A stretch of 22,477 nucleotides of DNA. Source: Legionella longbeachae (GTDB lineage Bacteria; Pseudomonadota; Gammaproteobacteria; Legionellales; Legionellaceae). The notes under the pieces were generated by a model. That model was not told the DNA's origin. It saw nothing but the letters and a program-made list of their open reading frames with translations, and made no database searches. The stretch is from positions 1 through 22,477 of the forward strand of contig JACPOX010000095.1 of the NCBI GenBank assembly GCA_016191305.1, read 5' to 3'. Positions 8,088-16,412 of the stretch are shown here, piece after piece (positions within the stretch are counted from its first letter, which is position 1; each line of letters begins with the position of its first letter). Position numbers and translations under genes: made by a program.

Positions 8088-8166
8088 TGTTGTAGGTTCG
8101 GCCCCTGGCCCAACATGAACCCCGTCCTAACGTATCGCTCTTTGTTGGCCGGGGCCCAATACAACA
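8088..8166. repeat. GC-rich imperfect inverted repeat (GTAGGTT..GGCCC palindromic family)
   Basis: The left arm starts TGTTGTAGG (8088) and ends GGCCCAACA (8115); the right arm runs from TGTTGGCC (8143) to TACAACA (8166) and is its imperfect reverse complement. About 27 bases lie between the arms. The core GTAGGTT..GGCCC is shared with the perfect hairpin at 16382-16410, so both probably belong to one dispersed palindromic repeat. It sits between the convergent ends of the carbonic anhydrase-like gene and ald and is much more GC-rich than its surroundings. Confidence 0.7.
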
Positions 8167-8200
8167 AGTTAACCACCACGGCATGGTTTTAACGCCACAT

Positions 8201-9322
8201 TTATCGGCCCGCTAAAGCAATTGCTGCTGGTGTATACTCATAATCTAAATCACGAGCAACCGCATCAAAAGTAATTTTACCTTGATGAACATTTAAGCCA
8301 TTTAGTAAATGTTTGTCATTTAACAATGCTAATTTCACCCCTTTACTTGCAATACTTAAAATAAAAGGTAATGTTGCATTATTTAAAGCAAAGGTTGAGG
8401 TTCTTGGTACGGCCCCTGGCATGTTGGCAACACAATAATGCACTACATTATCAACAACATAAGTAGGTTCTTGATGAGTTGTTGCACGACTTGTTTCGAA
8501 ACATCCCCCTTGATCAATGGCTACATCAACTAATACTGAGCCAGGACGCATTGATTTGAGCATGGCCCGCGTCATCAATTTGGGAGCGGCAGCTCCGGGA
8601 ACCAATACGGCGCCAATAACTAAATCAGCACCAGCCACATATTTTTCTATTGCATCTGCAGTAGAATAGACTGTATTAATCTTGGAACCAAATTGAAAAT
8701 CCAATTCATTTAAACGCTGTAAAGAACGATCAAGAACAGTTACTCGTGCTTCCATACCCATAGCCACACGTACCGCATTAGTACCAACAACTCCACCACC
8801 GATCACCACTACATTTGCTGCAGCAACCCCAGGAACTCCACCTAACAATACACCACTACCACCTTGAGCCATTTCTAAACAATGAGCACCAGCTTGAATC
8901 GACATACGTCCAGCAACTTGGGACATGGGAGTCAATAAAGGTAATCCCCCATCATCTTGGGTTACTGTTTCATAAGCAATTGCAGTGACACCTGATTCTT
9001 TAAGCATACGTGCCTGATGAGGATCAGGAGCTAAATGCAGATAGGTAAATAAAGTTTGACCTTCTCGAAGACGTTTGCATTCAATCGGCTGTGGTTCTTT
9101 TACCTTGATGATTAATTCAGCTCTGGAGTACACTTCATCCGCGCTATCAACAACCTCTGCTCCGGCATGACGATAATCTTCATCAGATATACCTATTCCT
9201 AGTCCAGCGCCCTTTTCTACTATCGCAGAGCTCCCCACTCTCAGAATTTCTCTAATACTAGAAGGAACCAGGCCCACACGATTTTCTTGAGGTTTAATTT
9301 CTTTTGGAACACCTACTAACAT
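8201..9322 (-). CDS. ald: Alanine dehydrogenase
   Basis: This enzyme catalyses NAD-dependent interconversion of L-alanine and pyruvate plus ammonia in the cytosol. The start is placed at the ATG ending at 9322 because GGAGGGAG lies just upstream at ideal spacing, giving 373 residues, the normal length. A TTG five codons earlier is open but falls inside the ribosome site. Expected substrate and catalytic residues are in place: Arg15, Lys75 in KVKEP, His96 in YLHLAPD and Asp270 in VAIDQGG. The NAD-binding GGGVVG is at 175-180, with an acidic residue (Asp198) that fits NAD preference. It follows etfA on the same strand by 77 bases and may be part of that transcript. An inverted repeat lies beyond its 3' end. 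Confidence 0.94.
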   Translation of the reverse strand: MLVGVPKEIKPQENRVGLVPSSIREILRVGSSAIVEKGAGLGIGISDEDYRHAGAEVVDSADEVYSRAELIIKVKEPQPIECKRLREGQTLFTYLHLAPDPHQARMLKESGVTAIAYETVTQDDGGLPLLTPMSQVAGRMSIQAGAHCLEMAQGGSGVLLGGVPGVAAANVVVIGGGVVGTNAVRVAMGMEARVTVLDRSLQRLNELDFQFGSKINTVYSTADAIEKYVAGADLVIGAVLVPGAAAPKLMTRAMLKSMRPGSVLVDVAIDQGGCFETSRATTHQEPTYVVDNVVHYCVANMPGAVPRTSTFALNNATLPFILSIASKGVKLALLNDKHLLNGLNVHQGKITFDAVARDLDYEYTPAAIALAGR

Positions 9323-9399
9323 AGTTTCTCCCTCCAATGTATTTTGTATCTATTCACCACATTTTTTGAGTATTGATTTCGATGAACTGCGATAAATAA

Positions 9400-10338
9400 T
9401 TATTGTTTTTTTAATTGTTCTATTAACTGAGGCACCAACTCAAATAAGTCACCGACCAAACCATAATCAGCAATTTGAAAAATAGGAGCATCCTCATCTT
9501 TATTAATGGCAACAATTATCTTTGAATCTTTCATACCCGCTAAATGCTGAACTGCTCCAGAGATACCTAATGCTATATAAAGCATCGGCGCGACGACTCT
9601 TCCCGTTTGCCCTACTTGATAATCATTCGGAACAAAACCTGCATCTACAGCAGCACGAGATGCACCCACAGCTGCACCCAAAACATCCGCTAATTCTTCA
9701 ACCAACTTAAATTTCTCAGCACTTTGTAAACCTCTTCCACCCGAAACCACAATTTTAGCACTACTTAAATCTGGACGCTCTGACTTACTTAGCTCATGTT
9801 GAATAAACTGTGTATTCTTAGCGATCAGCTCTTTATCAATCATCTCAATACAGCAACTCGTTTGATTTGCTATTACTGGATTAAATGCCGTGGTTCGAAT
9901 AGTTAAAATTTTTATATCATCAAGGACACGTACTGTTTCTAAAGCATTGCCTGCGTATATTGGGTGTTCAAATGTATTACCATCAATAATTTTAATAACA
10001 TCAGACACCTGAGCTACGTCTAATTTCGCTGCAATGCGTGGTGCAATATTTTTACCAAAAGTATTGGCAGAAACTAATATCGCTTTAAATGAATGCGCGA
10101 AAGAAAAAATTAAATCACCTATTTGTTCAGCCAATGGATGTTCATAACAAGGCTTATCTATGCACCAGACAGCATGTACCCCGGCAAGACTTGCGGCTTG
10201 TTCCGCAACAGCTTGACATTGATAGCCTACAACGAGCAAAGTTGGTGCGCCACCCAGTTCCAATGCAGCTGCTAATGTATTACGGGTAGATGGGTGTATT
10301 GTTTGATTGTTATGTTCAACAAGTACTAAAGTGCTCAT
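9400..10338 (-). CDS. etfA: Electron transfer flavoprotein alpha subunit
   Basis: With EtfB this forms the heterodimer that carries electrons from acyl-CoA and related dehydrogenases to ETF-ubiquinone oxidoreductase. At 312 residues it is full length. The N-terminal domain (about 1-185) is followed by the FAD-binding C-terminal domain with VSGGRGLQS (198-206), [10 protein letters not shown] (225-234), QVGQTGR (241-247), GISGAVQH (258-265) and [11 protein letters not shown] (277-287), the classical FAD contacts. GGAGGAG lies 3 bases before the ATG. The start is 12 bases after the etfB stop, so the two subunits are clearly co-transcribed. The partner oxidoreductase is not in this window. Confidence 0.95.
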   Translation of the reverse strand: MSTLVLVEHNNQTIHPSTRNTLAAALELGGAPTLLVVGYQCQAVAEQAASLAGVHAVWCIDKPCYEHPLAEQIGDLIFSFAHSFKAILVSANTFGKNIAPRIAAKLDVAQVSDVIKIIDGNTFEHPIYAGNALETVRVLDDIKILTIRTTAFNPVIANQTSCCIEMIDKELIAKNTQFIQHELSKSERPDLSSAKIVVSGGRGLQSAEKFKLVEELADVLGAAVGASRAAVDAGFVPNDYQVGQTGRVVAPMLYIALGISGAVQHLAGMKDSKIIVAINKDEDAPIFQIADYGLVGDLFELVPQLIEQLKKQ

Positions 10339-10350
10339 TACTCCTCCTTA

Positions 10351-11100
10351 TCAAAGCACTTTGGCTTCATGCTGTAATTTATCTAATAACTCAGTCACCG
10401 ACGCCACCTTTACTCCTGCATTACGCACCTCTGGTGCACTAACTTTTAATACCTCAAGGTGTTTTTTAAGTGACAATCCCATATTTTCCAAATCATGTAT
10501 CTCTAAAGGCTTTCGCTTTGCTTTCATAATATTAGGAAGACTGGCATATCGTGGTTCATTCAAACGCAGATCGGTGCTTACTACGGCAGGCAATTGCACG
10601 CTTATTGTTTCGAGACCACCATCAATTTCACGGGTTACCTTGAAATGCTCTCCACTTACTTCTATTTGGGAAGCATATGTAGCTTGTGGCCAATTTAATA
10701 AAGCAGCGAGCATTTGTGGTGTCTGATTGTTATCACCATCGATTGCTTGTTTTCCCATCAAAACTAAATCCGGTTTTTCATCCTCAACAATTTTCTTTAA
10801 TATTTTTGCGATATTCAGGCTCTCTAAAGAATCCTGTGTTCGAATCAACAGTGCTTTGTCAGCACCTAAAGCCAGCGCATGCCGCAAAATCTCTTGTGAG
10901 CTATCTGGACCTATGCTTACTGCTACAACTTCAGTTGCCCAATTTTTTTCACGCAGGCGTATTGCTTCTTCTAAAGCAATCTCATCAAAAGGATTCATTG
11001 CCATTTTGATATTTTGTGTTTCAACTCCGCTATTATCCGACTTGACCCGAATTTTGACATAGGGATCGATTACACGCTTCACTGCCACGAGAATTTTCAT
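10351..11100 (-). CDS. etfB: Electron transfer flavoprotein beta subunit
   Basis: This is the partner of EtfA; the family binds AMP and contacts the dehydrogenase. The 249-residue length is standard. AVKRVIDP is at 6-13, and the segments MNPFDEIALEEAIRL (35-49), HALALGADKALLI (74-86) and LMGKQAIDGDNNQTPQ (113-128) are typical of the family, as is the C-terminal basic segment NIMKAKRKPLE. GAGGAA precedes the ATG. The unknown HPD-motif gene lies 85 bases upstream on the same strand, with an AT-rich hairpin between, so etfB probably has its own promoter there, although no convincing boxes stand out. Confidence 0.95.
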   Translation of the reverse strand: MKILVAVKRVIDPYVKIRVKSDNSGVETQNIKMAMNPFDEIALEEAIRLREKNWATEVVAVSIGPDSSQEILRHALALGADKALLIRTQDSLESLNIAKILKKIVEDEKPDLVLMGKQAIDGDNNQTPQMLAALLNWPQATYASQIEVSGEHFKVTREIDGGLETISVQLPAVVSTDLRLNEPRYASLPNIMKAKRKPLEIHDLENMGLSLKKHLEVLKVSAPEVRNAGVKVASVTELLDKLQHEAKVL

Positions 11101-11167
11101 AATTCCTCACTGGAAAATCAAATCAAAGGCATCTTGCCAGAGATACCAGGTCTAATTCAAGGGGTTG

Positions 11168-11186
11168 AAACTATTTATAATAGTTT
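11168..11186. terminator. AT-rich perfect hairpin between the HPD-motif gene and etfB
   Basis: AAACTATT (11168-11175) and AATAGTTT (11179-11186) are perfect arms around TAT, directly at the stop codon of the upstream minus-strand gene. It has only two G/C pairs and no clear minus-strand T-run. It could be a weak terminator or a binding site ahead of etfB. Confidence 0.35.
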
Positions 11187-12454
11187 TATTTCTCTAAAGA
11201 ACCCGTAATAGCTAAGGTTTGTTTCTCAGGAGTATTCGTCTTGAGTAAAATAATTACACGCTCAGCCCTATCAACTGCTAAAGCGGTACTCCCTCCTTGA
11301 GAATAAACTACTGGATTTTTTTTAATCAGATCCAAAGCGGAATATGCTTTTTCTATTTTCTCTTCTACTGGTAATTCATCATCCTTGTCTATCACGCGCA
11401 TTTTTAATAAAAAAGATTCCAAAGCACGCGACTTGTCTCCTCCTGCACGCCAATTTTTAAAAAACTGTTGGTTTAATAGCCCAAGATAAGATTCAACAGG
11501 TGCTGCAATCATTTTTAATTGTGCCGTTTGAAAATTGTCGCTGGTACTTATATTTTTATTTGCCAATATTAAATCCATACAGATAGAGTTTTCATCAGAT
11601 TCTTTATTCTTAAACTTCTTATTAGAAGTACCCGGAATTAATGGAGATAAAATAGAAGAACCTATTTGTAAACTCAAATCATAACACTGTCGAGATGCCC
11701 AAAAAGTCATTTCAACCAAACGAACCAGCAAGGTTGACGTAGTAGTCGCAGTAACCACACTAAATGTTTGTAATGTATAACCAAGCTCCTGCAAATCTTT
11801 TGAACCACTTCTTGAAAAATATTGTCCACTTTTTAGCAAGGCAAAATAAAGTGCATAAACAACAAATAATTCTTCAGCAAAAACAAAAGTACCGAAGCTG
11901 ATAAAAATCATAGGAAGAAATGAAACCAAAGCTCTTATTCCTTTAGGTTTTATTTTCCCTACTTTATCAAAATAGTCAGTCGATTCATGTAATAAATCAA
12001 GCAAACTTGTATAAAAACTACGCTCAGTAAAAGTTCTGGCATTTATTTTTAAAGTTTCCAACCACCTTTTAAGATCTTCTTGTGAATCAATGTCTTCAAA
12101 TTTGATGGATTTAAACTCTTCTGGAGAAAATAATTTTTGATAACACACAGACAATGTTTTAAAACAAGCTCCATCATTGCGGGCTTCAGATAAATTTTGC
12201 TCTATCCACTTGATTTCTGGTGAGAAATTTTCTTTACGGTCGGGATGGAAACATACTGTTAAGCGTTTGTAATTTTTCCTTATTTTTATTTTATCAGGAC
12301 CATCTTTCAACAATAATTTATTGATTAATTTAATAAAATCCGCATCTAATCGTAAAAGAGCTTCTTTATCCAAATTACTTAAATAAGATACCTTCTCTGC
12401 ATCGTAGCTGGAATAAAGACTAACCAAAGTTTTTAATTCAGTTTCTATAGTCAT
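11186..12454 (-). CDS. Unrecognised membrane protein with a J-domain-like HPD motif (effector-like)
   Basis: I do not recognise a named gene. From the ATG ending at 12454 the protein has 422 residues; GGAG lies 5 bases upstream, whereas the GTG two codons earlier overlaps that site. Residues 58-71 (RKNYKRLTVCFHPD) contain an HPD tripeptide (70-72) in the context of a DnaJ J-domain, where HPD stimulates Hsp70. The following helix (about 82-107) is consistent with J-domain helix III, though shortened. Two hydrophobic stretches follow at about 173-207 and 226-246, probably membrane-spanning. The rest is charged and soluble, ending ITGSLEK. There is no signal peptide and no zinc-finger or C-terminal domain of true DnaJ. 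In Legionella, such lone J-like membrane proteins are plausible Dot/Icm effectors; that is inference. It stands apart from etfB by 85 bases. Confidence 0.72.
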   Translation of the reverse strand: MTIETELKTLVSLYSSYDAEKVSYLSNLDKEALLRLDADFIKLINKLLLKDGPDKIKIRKNYKRLTVCFHPDRKENFSPEIKWIEQNLSEARNDGACFKTLSVCYQKLFSPEEFKSIKFEDIDSQEDLKRWLETLKINARTFTERSFYTSLLDLLHESTDYFDKVGKIKPKGIRALVSFLPMIFISFGTFVFAEELFVVYALYFALLKSGQYFSRSGSKDLQELGYTLQTFSVVTATTTSTLLVRLVEMTFWASRQCYDLSLQIGSSILSPLIPGTSNKKFKNKESDENSICMDLILANKNISTSDNFQTAQLKMIAAPVESYLGLLNQQFFKNWRAGGDKSRALESFLLKMRVIDKDDELPVEEKIEKAYSALDLIKKNPVVYSQGGSTALAVDRAERVIILLKTNTPEKQTLAITGSLEK

Positions 12455-12561
12455 AATCACTCCTTGAATTGACTGTTCAGGTCTCTGTTAAAACCCGAAC
12501 TAGACTTTATTTCATCTTAATATGGCATAATACAACCTTTTGCTTAGGGTTTACTATTCAG

Positions 12562-12583
12562 GCCAAAATCAGCTCATTTTGGC
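12562..12583. terminator. Hairpin downstream of the PAP2 gene
   Basis: GCCAAAAT (12562-12569) and ATTTTGGC (12576-12583) are perfect 8-base arms around a 6-base loop, 49 bases after the PAP2 stop on the minus strand. No T-run follows on that strand, so it may be a transcript-end hairpin or an operator of the downstream HPD-motif gene. Confidence 0.35.
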
Positions 12584-12632
12584 TTGAACTAGCGAAATAT
12601 CAACAGATCTAATTATCAGCAAAACTGATTTG

Positions 12633-13283
12633 CTACGATTCAATTGCTGAATTTAGGTTAAACCAATTTCTCTTTTTAAGATACTCAGTAAGAAAACCAA
12701 CAATAAATAAACTAATATAAAAAGCACTCATCACATCACTTAAATAATGACGACATAATAAGACTCTCGTTGCCACAACCAGTAGGGCTCCAATAAAAAA
12801 AGTATAAAAGTATCGCGGGAACAACACACTCAAACTTGCAGCCAAACTAATGACGGTTATTGTATGTCCCGATGGAAAAGACCAATAGCTTTCATTTAAT
12901 TTAAACCAGTAAAAACCAAACTCATTACTTGTAAATAATAAATCTGGTCGTGCACGACTTAAGCTCACTTTCAAAACCAGGCAAATCAAATTTGCTACTA
13001 ATAGACAAACTAATAAATACCAAGCTCTTGCTTCATAAGCAGAGTTAATTTGTATGTAGCGAAAATACAATCCGCCAAAAACAAATAAAATAATATAAAT
13101 AATCCATTGTCCTAAAGTAGTTAATAATTTCAATACAGGCACTTTATTAATGAAATCAAACTGATAGAAATAGGTTGCCAAAGGTTTATCTACAAAATAA
13201 TAGACTAAAATCACTAAAATTGTATAAAGAACAATAACCCAAGGTTTTTTAATAAAATAATATACTTTTTCAAACTGTGTCAT
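12633..13283 (-). CDS. PAP2-superfamily membrane phosphatase
   Basis: An integral membrane phosphatase of the type 2 phosphatidic acid phosphatase superfamily, 216 residues with about six hydrophobic segments (roughly 13-31, 59-75, 87-104, 141-155, 160-177 and 184-198). The three catalytic motifs are intact: K105-x6-R112-P113, P137-S-G-H140 and R173-x5-H179-x3-D183. The chemistry acts on lipid phosphates or pyrophosphates at the outer face of the inner membrane. Possible substrates are undecaprenyl pyrophosphate, phosphatidylglycerol phosphate or lipid A phosphate; the sequence does not decide. It is a single-gene unit. AAGGAA lies about 8 bases before the ATG. Another ATG four bases upstream is out of frame. 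Confidence 0.88.
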   Translation of the reverse strand: MTQFEKVYYFIKKPWVIVLYTILVILVYYFVDKPLATYFYQFDFINKVPVLKLLTTLGQWIIYIILFVFGGLYFRYIQINSAYEARAWYLLVCLLVANLICLVLKVSLSRARPDLLFTSNEFGFYWFKLNESYWSFPSGHTITVISLAASLSVLFPRYFYTFFIGALLVVATRVLLCRHYLSDVMSAFYISLFIVGFLTEYLKKRNWFNLNSAIES

Positions 13284-13634
13284 TCATTAGATTCCTTATT
13301 CCATGTTTTACTCGGCCTTGACCGCCATTTCGGCCCCTACGTCCCGCGACTTGTGCGCGAGTTCCAATACTGGTTCTGATTCTAAACTCCGCGGAGCGTA
13401 GCGGCATTCGAGGCCTTTCACTCTATAGCTAAATAATTCCAGTAGTATAGTATTGTTTTATTCAGTTTAAAATTAGGGTGTGTCAACAACCCCTATTAAT
13501 AAATTCATATTAACATTTTTTTTCAGATGGCCATCAAATAACAATTCAATCAACTTTTGATTTTTATTTATAAAGTCACCTGCTTTTTACTTGTTATCAA
13601 CAGCCAGTATTCGTTAGAATCAATAGAAATTAAT
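13284..13634. other. Intergenic region between divergent PAP2 and M50 protease genes
   Basis: These 351 bases separate divergent starts. The left third is occupied by the GC-rich repeat described at 13314-13415. The remainder (13416-13634) is AT-rich and must hold the promoter of the protease-pdxB pair. A weak TAGGG/CCCTA inverted repeat flanks TGTGTCAACAAC near 13475-13496. The frame is open upstream of 13635 to a TTG at 13557, but that extension has no family character. Confidence 0.5.
13314..13415. repeat. GC-rich palindromic element with GGCCTyGA termini
   Basis: The ends GGCCTTGA (13314 onward) and the reverse complement of TCGAGGCC (up to 13415) match, giving imperfect terminal inverted repeats. 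Inside, CCCGCGACTTGTGCGCGAG (13342-13361 region) is a decayed hairpin of the type CCCGCG-ACTTGTC-CGCGGG, which I recall as a dispersed intergenic repeat in Legionella. A second short GC-rich palindrome, CTCCGCGGAG, is at 13387-13396. The block is far more GC-rich than its flanks and encodes nothing. Confidence 0.55.
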
Positions 13635-14252
13635 ATGAGTCAATTTTTAATGCTAGAGTTTACCTTAATCCAGAAAATATGCATTTGGGCCATTCCGGTT
13701 TTACTCGCCATCACCTTACACGAAGCAGCTCATGCTTATGTTGCCTATCGCTGTGGAGATACTACTGCAAAAATGCTTGGCCGTTTAAGTTTAAACCCAA
13801 TTCGTCATATTGACCCTATCGGCACAATATTTATCCCCTTATTGATTGGTGTATTAACTCAATTCAATTTTGTTATAGGTTATGCCAAGCCAGTTCCAAT
13901 TAACTGGACCCAATTTCGTCATCCTCGCCGTGATATGATTCTCGTGACACTTGCTGGGCCCTTCTCTAATATTATTATGGCAATTATGTGGGCGGCGGGT
14001 TTAAAATTTGCGATAACTTTTCATCCAAAAATAACATCTATGCCAATGCTTTTTCTTTATGCTACAGCATTAGATGGGAGTCGAGTAGTGAGTAGTCTTT
14101 TGCCTCCAAGACAATCTATAGCTTACGAAAAAATTGAACCTTATGGATTTGTTATTCTGATCCTTTTAATGTTTACAGGTATTTTGGGAATGATATTAAC
14201 TCCATTAATCAATTTGGGCCTCACTACACTGAGTATGATTTTTCAAATATGA
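13635..14252 (+). CDS. Site-2 protease family (M50) membrane metalloprotease with shortened third motif
   Basis: A polytopic membrane zinc peptidase of the M50/YwhC-like group. From the ATG at 13635 it has 205 residues (ATG at 13650 is an alternative; family members usually begin near [13 protein letters not shown]). The zinc motif HEAAH (29-33) and the following segments [18 protein letters not shown] and YAKPVPIN are well conserved. The third motif, normally N-x-x-P-x-P-x-LDG within a membrane helix, is reduced to ATALDGSR: Asp137 remains, but the Asn, the two prolines and most of the preceding helix are missing, as if about 17 codons were deleted in frame. The downstream sequence ([10 protein letters not shown], then EPYGF) is normal. 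It overlaps pdxB by 4 bases (ATGA). Activity is therefore doubtful. Confidence 0.82.
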   Translation: MSQFLMLEFTLIQKICIWAIPVLLAITLHEAAHAYVAYRCGDTTAKMLGRLSLNPIRHIDPIGTIFIPLLIGVLTQFNFVIGYAKPVPINWTQFRHPRRDMILVTLAGPFSNIIMAIMWAAGLKFAITFHPKITSMPMLFLYATALDGSRVVSSLLPPRQSIAYEKIEPYGFVILILLMFTGILGMILTPLINLGLTTLSMIFQI

Positions 14253-15319
14253 ATATTCTTGCAGACGCCTCGCTCCCAGGATTAGAGCAAGCATTTCCCA
14301 AACCTTTTCACTTAACGCTGTATCATCATCCTGAAGAAATTGCTTCATTGCTGCCTAAACAAGAGGTTCTTTTTTGTCGATCTACGTTAAAAGTAAATCA
14401 CTCTTTATTAAAAAACCATTGTTTACGTTATGTTGCTACGGCAAGTAGTGGCACCGATCATCTTAATCATAGTTGGTTACATTCCCAAAATATTCAGATT
14501 ATTGATGCCAAAGGCTCTAATGCAGGAGCCGTCGCTGACTATGTGATTGCTTGTCTTGCTTTCCTGAATCAACAAAATCTTGTTCATGGCAAGAAAGCAG
14601 GCATTATTGGATTAGGCAAAGTTGGGGTTCAAGTTGCTACTCGCTTGCAAGCTGCACACTTTCATACATTTAATTACGATCCACTAAAAGAGTTGCAAAC
14701 AGCCAATTCCTTTCAGAGTTGTATTTTGGAAGATTTATATCAAGTTGATCTCTTGTGCATTCATGCCGAATTGCATCAAGCACCACTTTATCCCAGCGCT
14801 CATTTAATTAATAAAACTTTTCTTGCTCAATTAAAACCTGGATGTATTATTATCAATGCAGCACGAGGAGGAATTGTCAATGAGGAAGATTTACTAAGCT
14901 CTCATAATGCTTTAACTTATTGCACAGATGTTTACCTGAATGAGCCAACTATTGATCAACGTATTATCGATAAAGCGATACTTTGTACGCCACACGTAGC
15001 AGGCCATAGTCTTGAAGCAAAATTTGCTGCTGTTTCCATGATCAGTGAAAAATTACATCAACTAGCTGACCTACCAACACCACAATTTACAAAGCCCCAA
15101 TTACCCAACAAAATACTCTTGAATTACGAAGCACCCTGGTATAAATCTATATTAGAAATATATAACCCCCATCTAGAAACATTAGAATTAAAAAAAGCCT
15201 TAGATATTAAGGCTGCTTTTTTAAGTTTGCGTAAAGCGCATCAAAAGCGACATGATTTTTCACTTTATTTTAAAGACCCAATTTTGAACGATCAAACCAG
15301 ATTGTTATTAGGTATGTAA
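14249..15319 (+). CDS. pdxB: 4-phosphoerythronate dehydrogenase (pyridoxal phosphate synthesis)
   Basis: This enzyme oxidises 4-phosphoerythronate to 2-oxo-3-hydroxy-4-phosphobutanoate, the second step of the DXP-dependent vitamin B6 route. It is a D-2-hydroxyacid dehydrogenase: the NAD-binding GLGKVG is at 121-126, and the catalytic triad is Arg206 ([14 protein letters not shown]), Glu232 (NEP) and His249 (TPHVAGHS). The N-terminal [16 protein letters not shown] and the C-terminal extension beyond about 270 separate PdxB from SerA-like enzymes, and the 356-residue length is close to that of the E. coli protein. Its ATG overlaps the protease stop, so translation is probably coupled. No T-rich terminator hairpin is obvious after it. 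Confidence 0.93.
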   Translation: MNILADASLPGLEQAFPKPFHLTLYHHPEEIASLLPKQEVLFCRSTLKVNHSLLKNHCLRYVATASSGTDHLNHSWLHSQNIQIIDAKGSNAGAVADYVIACLAFLNQQNLVHGKKAGIIGLGKVGVQVATRLQAAHFHTFNYDPLKELQTANSFQSCILEDLYQVDLLCIHAELHQAPLYPSAHLINKTFLAQLKPGCIIINAARGGIVNEEDLLSSHNALTYCTDVYLNEPTIDQRIIDKAILCTPHVAGHSLEAKFAAVSMISEKLHQLADLPTPQFTKPQLPNKILLNYEAPWYKSILEIYNPHLETLELKKALDIKAAFLSLRKAHQKRHDFSLYFKDPILNDQTRLLLGM

Positions 15320-15385
15320 AAAAATAACCTCTCAAATGAAATACTTATGTGCTTGCTGCTCAGAAGATAATCTAAATTTCTTCAT

Positions 15386-15396
15386 TGTAAATTACA
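15386..15396. promoter_or_regulatory. Short palindrome upstream of the first secreted paralog
   Basis: TGTAA-A-TTACA is a perfect 5-base inverted repeat 53 bases before the chosen start at 15450. It could be an operator half of a larger site. Its length makes chance occurrence likely. Confidence 0.2.
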
Positions 15397-15449
15397 CAAT
15401 CAAATGATACTCTTTCCAAGGATTTTATAAAATAAAAAGGAGTATGGAT

Positions 15450-15860
15450 ATGTCTTTAAGAATAAAATTAACTGCTTTTGCAGCTGCCTTAGTTCTCGCT
15501 GGTGCTGCTTTTGCAAATGATGAAATCTGCCCTAATTTAAGTGACATGCAAGCTGAAGGAATCTCAGCGACTGAACAAATAGGGAACAACGTTTATGTCG
15601 GTTTTTCACTGAGTAACTTCAACTCAGAGCCATGGGGCTATGCGATAGGTCCTGTTCTAGCAGATTCAGATGACGAAGCGATAGATATAGCAAATGATGT
15701 TTTAGCAAACATGTCCTCTCAAGGATACCCGATACAACTTGATGATGACTATTTAGTTTGTCTCTATGACACAGGTAATCCTTTTATTTACTCAATTGCA
15801 ATCCGCGGTGCAGGAGTGGGTCCAATGAAATTAAAACAGTATTTGCAAAAAATTCACTAA
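15450..15860 (+). CDS. Small secreted protein, paralog 1 (DUF4949-like)
   Basis: A 136-residue exported protein of unknown function. The start at 15450 is preferred over the ATG at 15444 because AAGGAGT is 7 bases upstream of the former and abuts the latter, and because MSL then matches the paralog downstream. A signal peptide (about 1-22, ending LAGAAFA) is followed by a mature domain with ICPNLSDMQAEGI and a second cysteine near 105 (LVCLYDTG), which could form a disulfide. The core GYAIGPVLADSDDEAIDIANDVLANM and the end PMKLKQYLQKIH are shared with the neighbour at 15950. I associate this type with the Legionella family DUF4949, in which some members have been called hemin-binding; that link is from memory and not demonstrated here. 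Confidence 0.8.
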   Translation: MSLRIKLTAFAAALVLAGAAFANDEICPNLSDMQAEGISATEQIGNNVYVGFSLSNFNSEPWGYAIGPVLADSDDEAIDIANDVLANMSSQGYPIQLDDDYLVCLYDTGNPFIYSIAIRGAGVGPMKLKQYLQKIH

Positions 15861-15949
15861 TTTGTTAATACTTCCTCATATCCAGATTGAACTATAGCGT
15901 CATCTTGGAAGTAAGTTGTTGATTATTTATTTATACAAGGAGTAATAAA

Positions 15950-16363
15950 ATGTCTTTAGGATTAAAGTTAACTACAATTACAACCGCTTTACTAATTGCT
16001 GGATCCGTTTTTGCAGAAGAACCAATTTGTCCAAATCTTAGCGATATACAAGCTGTAGGTATCAACATGGCGTCACAACTTGGATATGATCTTTACGTCG
16101 GTTATACAGTCAATGATTATAACACTTCTTCTACATGGACCTTTGGTATTGGACCAGTGGAAGCTGATTCAGATGAAGACGCCATAGATATATCCAATGA
16201 TATTTTAGCCGATATGAGTGGGCCTGGAGTTCCTACAGAAAGTGATGGTCAAATGCTTTGTGTTTATGAAACGGGTGATCCTAATCTTTTTGCTGTTGGA
16301 ATTAAAGACTTTGAGGGAATGTCTCCAATGAAATTCAAGCAATATATGCATAAAGCACACTAA
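15950..16363 (+). CDS. Small secreted protein, paralog 2 (DUF4949-like)
   Basis: A 137-residue exported protein, roughly half identical to the neighbour upstream, so the pair arose by tandem duplication. AAGGAG lies 7 bases before the ATG. The signal peptide ends near IAGSVFA (residues about 16-22). The mature part begins EEPICPNLSDIQAVGI and contains GIGPVEADSDEDAIDISNDI, LCVYETGDPN (second cysteine) and ends MKFKQYMHKAH. The mature domain is strongly acidic in the middle. The pair is separated by 89 bases containing no T-run terminator, so co-transcription is possible. A perfect GC-rich hairpin 18 bases after the stop would terminate it. Function is unknown. Confidence 0.8.
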   Translation: MSLGLKLTTITTALLIAGSVFAEEPICPNLSDIQAVGINMASQLGYDLYVGYTVNDYNTSSTWTFGIGPVEADSDEDAIDISNDILADMSGPGVPTESDGQMLCVYETGDPNLFAVGIKDFEGMSPMKFKQYMHKAH

Positions 16364-16381
16364 CACAGCTAAGGATTTCAT

Positions 16382-16410
16382 TGTAGGTTGGGCCAGGGGC
16401 CCAACCTACA
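16382..16410. repeat. Perfect 13-base-pair GTAGGTTGGGCC hairpin (repeat, likely bidirectional terminator)
   Basis: TGTAGGTTGGGCC (16382-16394) and GGCCCAACCTACA (16398-16410) pair perfectly around AGG. It lies between the convergent ends of the second secreted paralog and murE, touching the murE stop. It shares its core with the element at 8088-8166, so it is a dispersed repeat that may serve as terminator for both genes. Confidence 0.75.
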
Positions 16411-16412
16411 TT

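Noticed and set aside
10307..11062. Long plus-strand reading frames across etfB
   Set aside because: They lie antisense to the clearly conserved etfB and have no family character or ribosome sites.
12510..12535. PmrA-type box (CTTAATAT) upstream of the HPD-motif gene
   Set aside because: Only one half-site is present, and it is on the strand pointing away from the gene; AT-rich DNA gives such matches often.
13557..13634. 26-residue N-terminal extension of the M50 protease from a TTG
   Set aside because: No ribosome site and no conserved sequence; family members begin near the ATG at 13635 or 13650.
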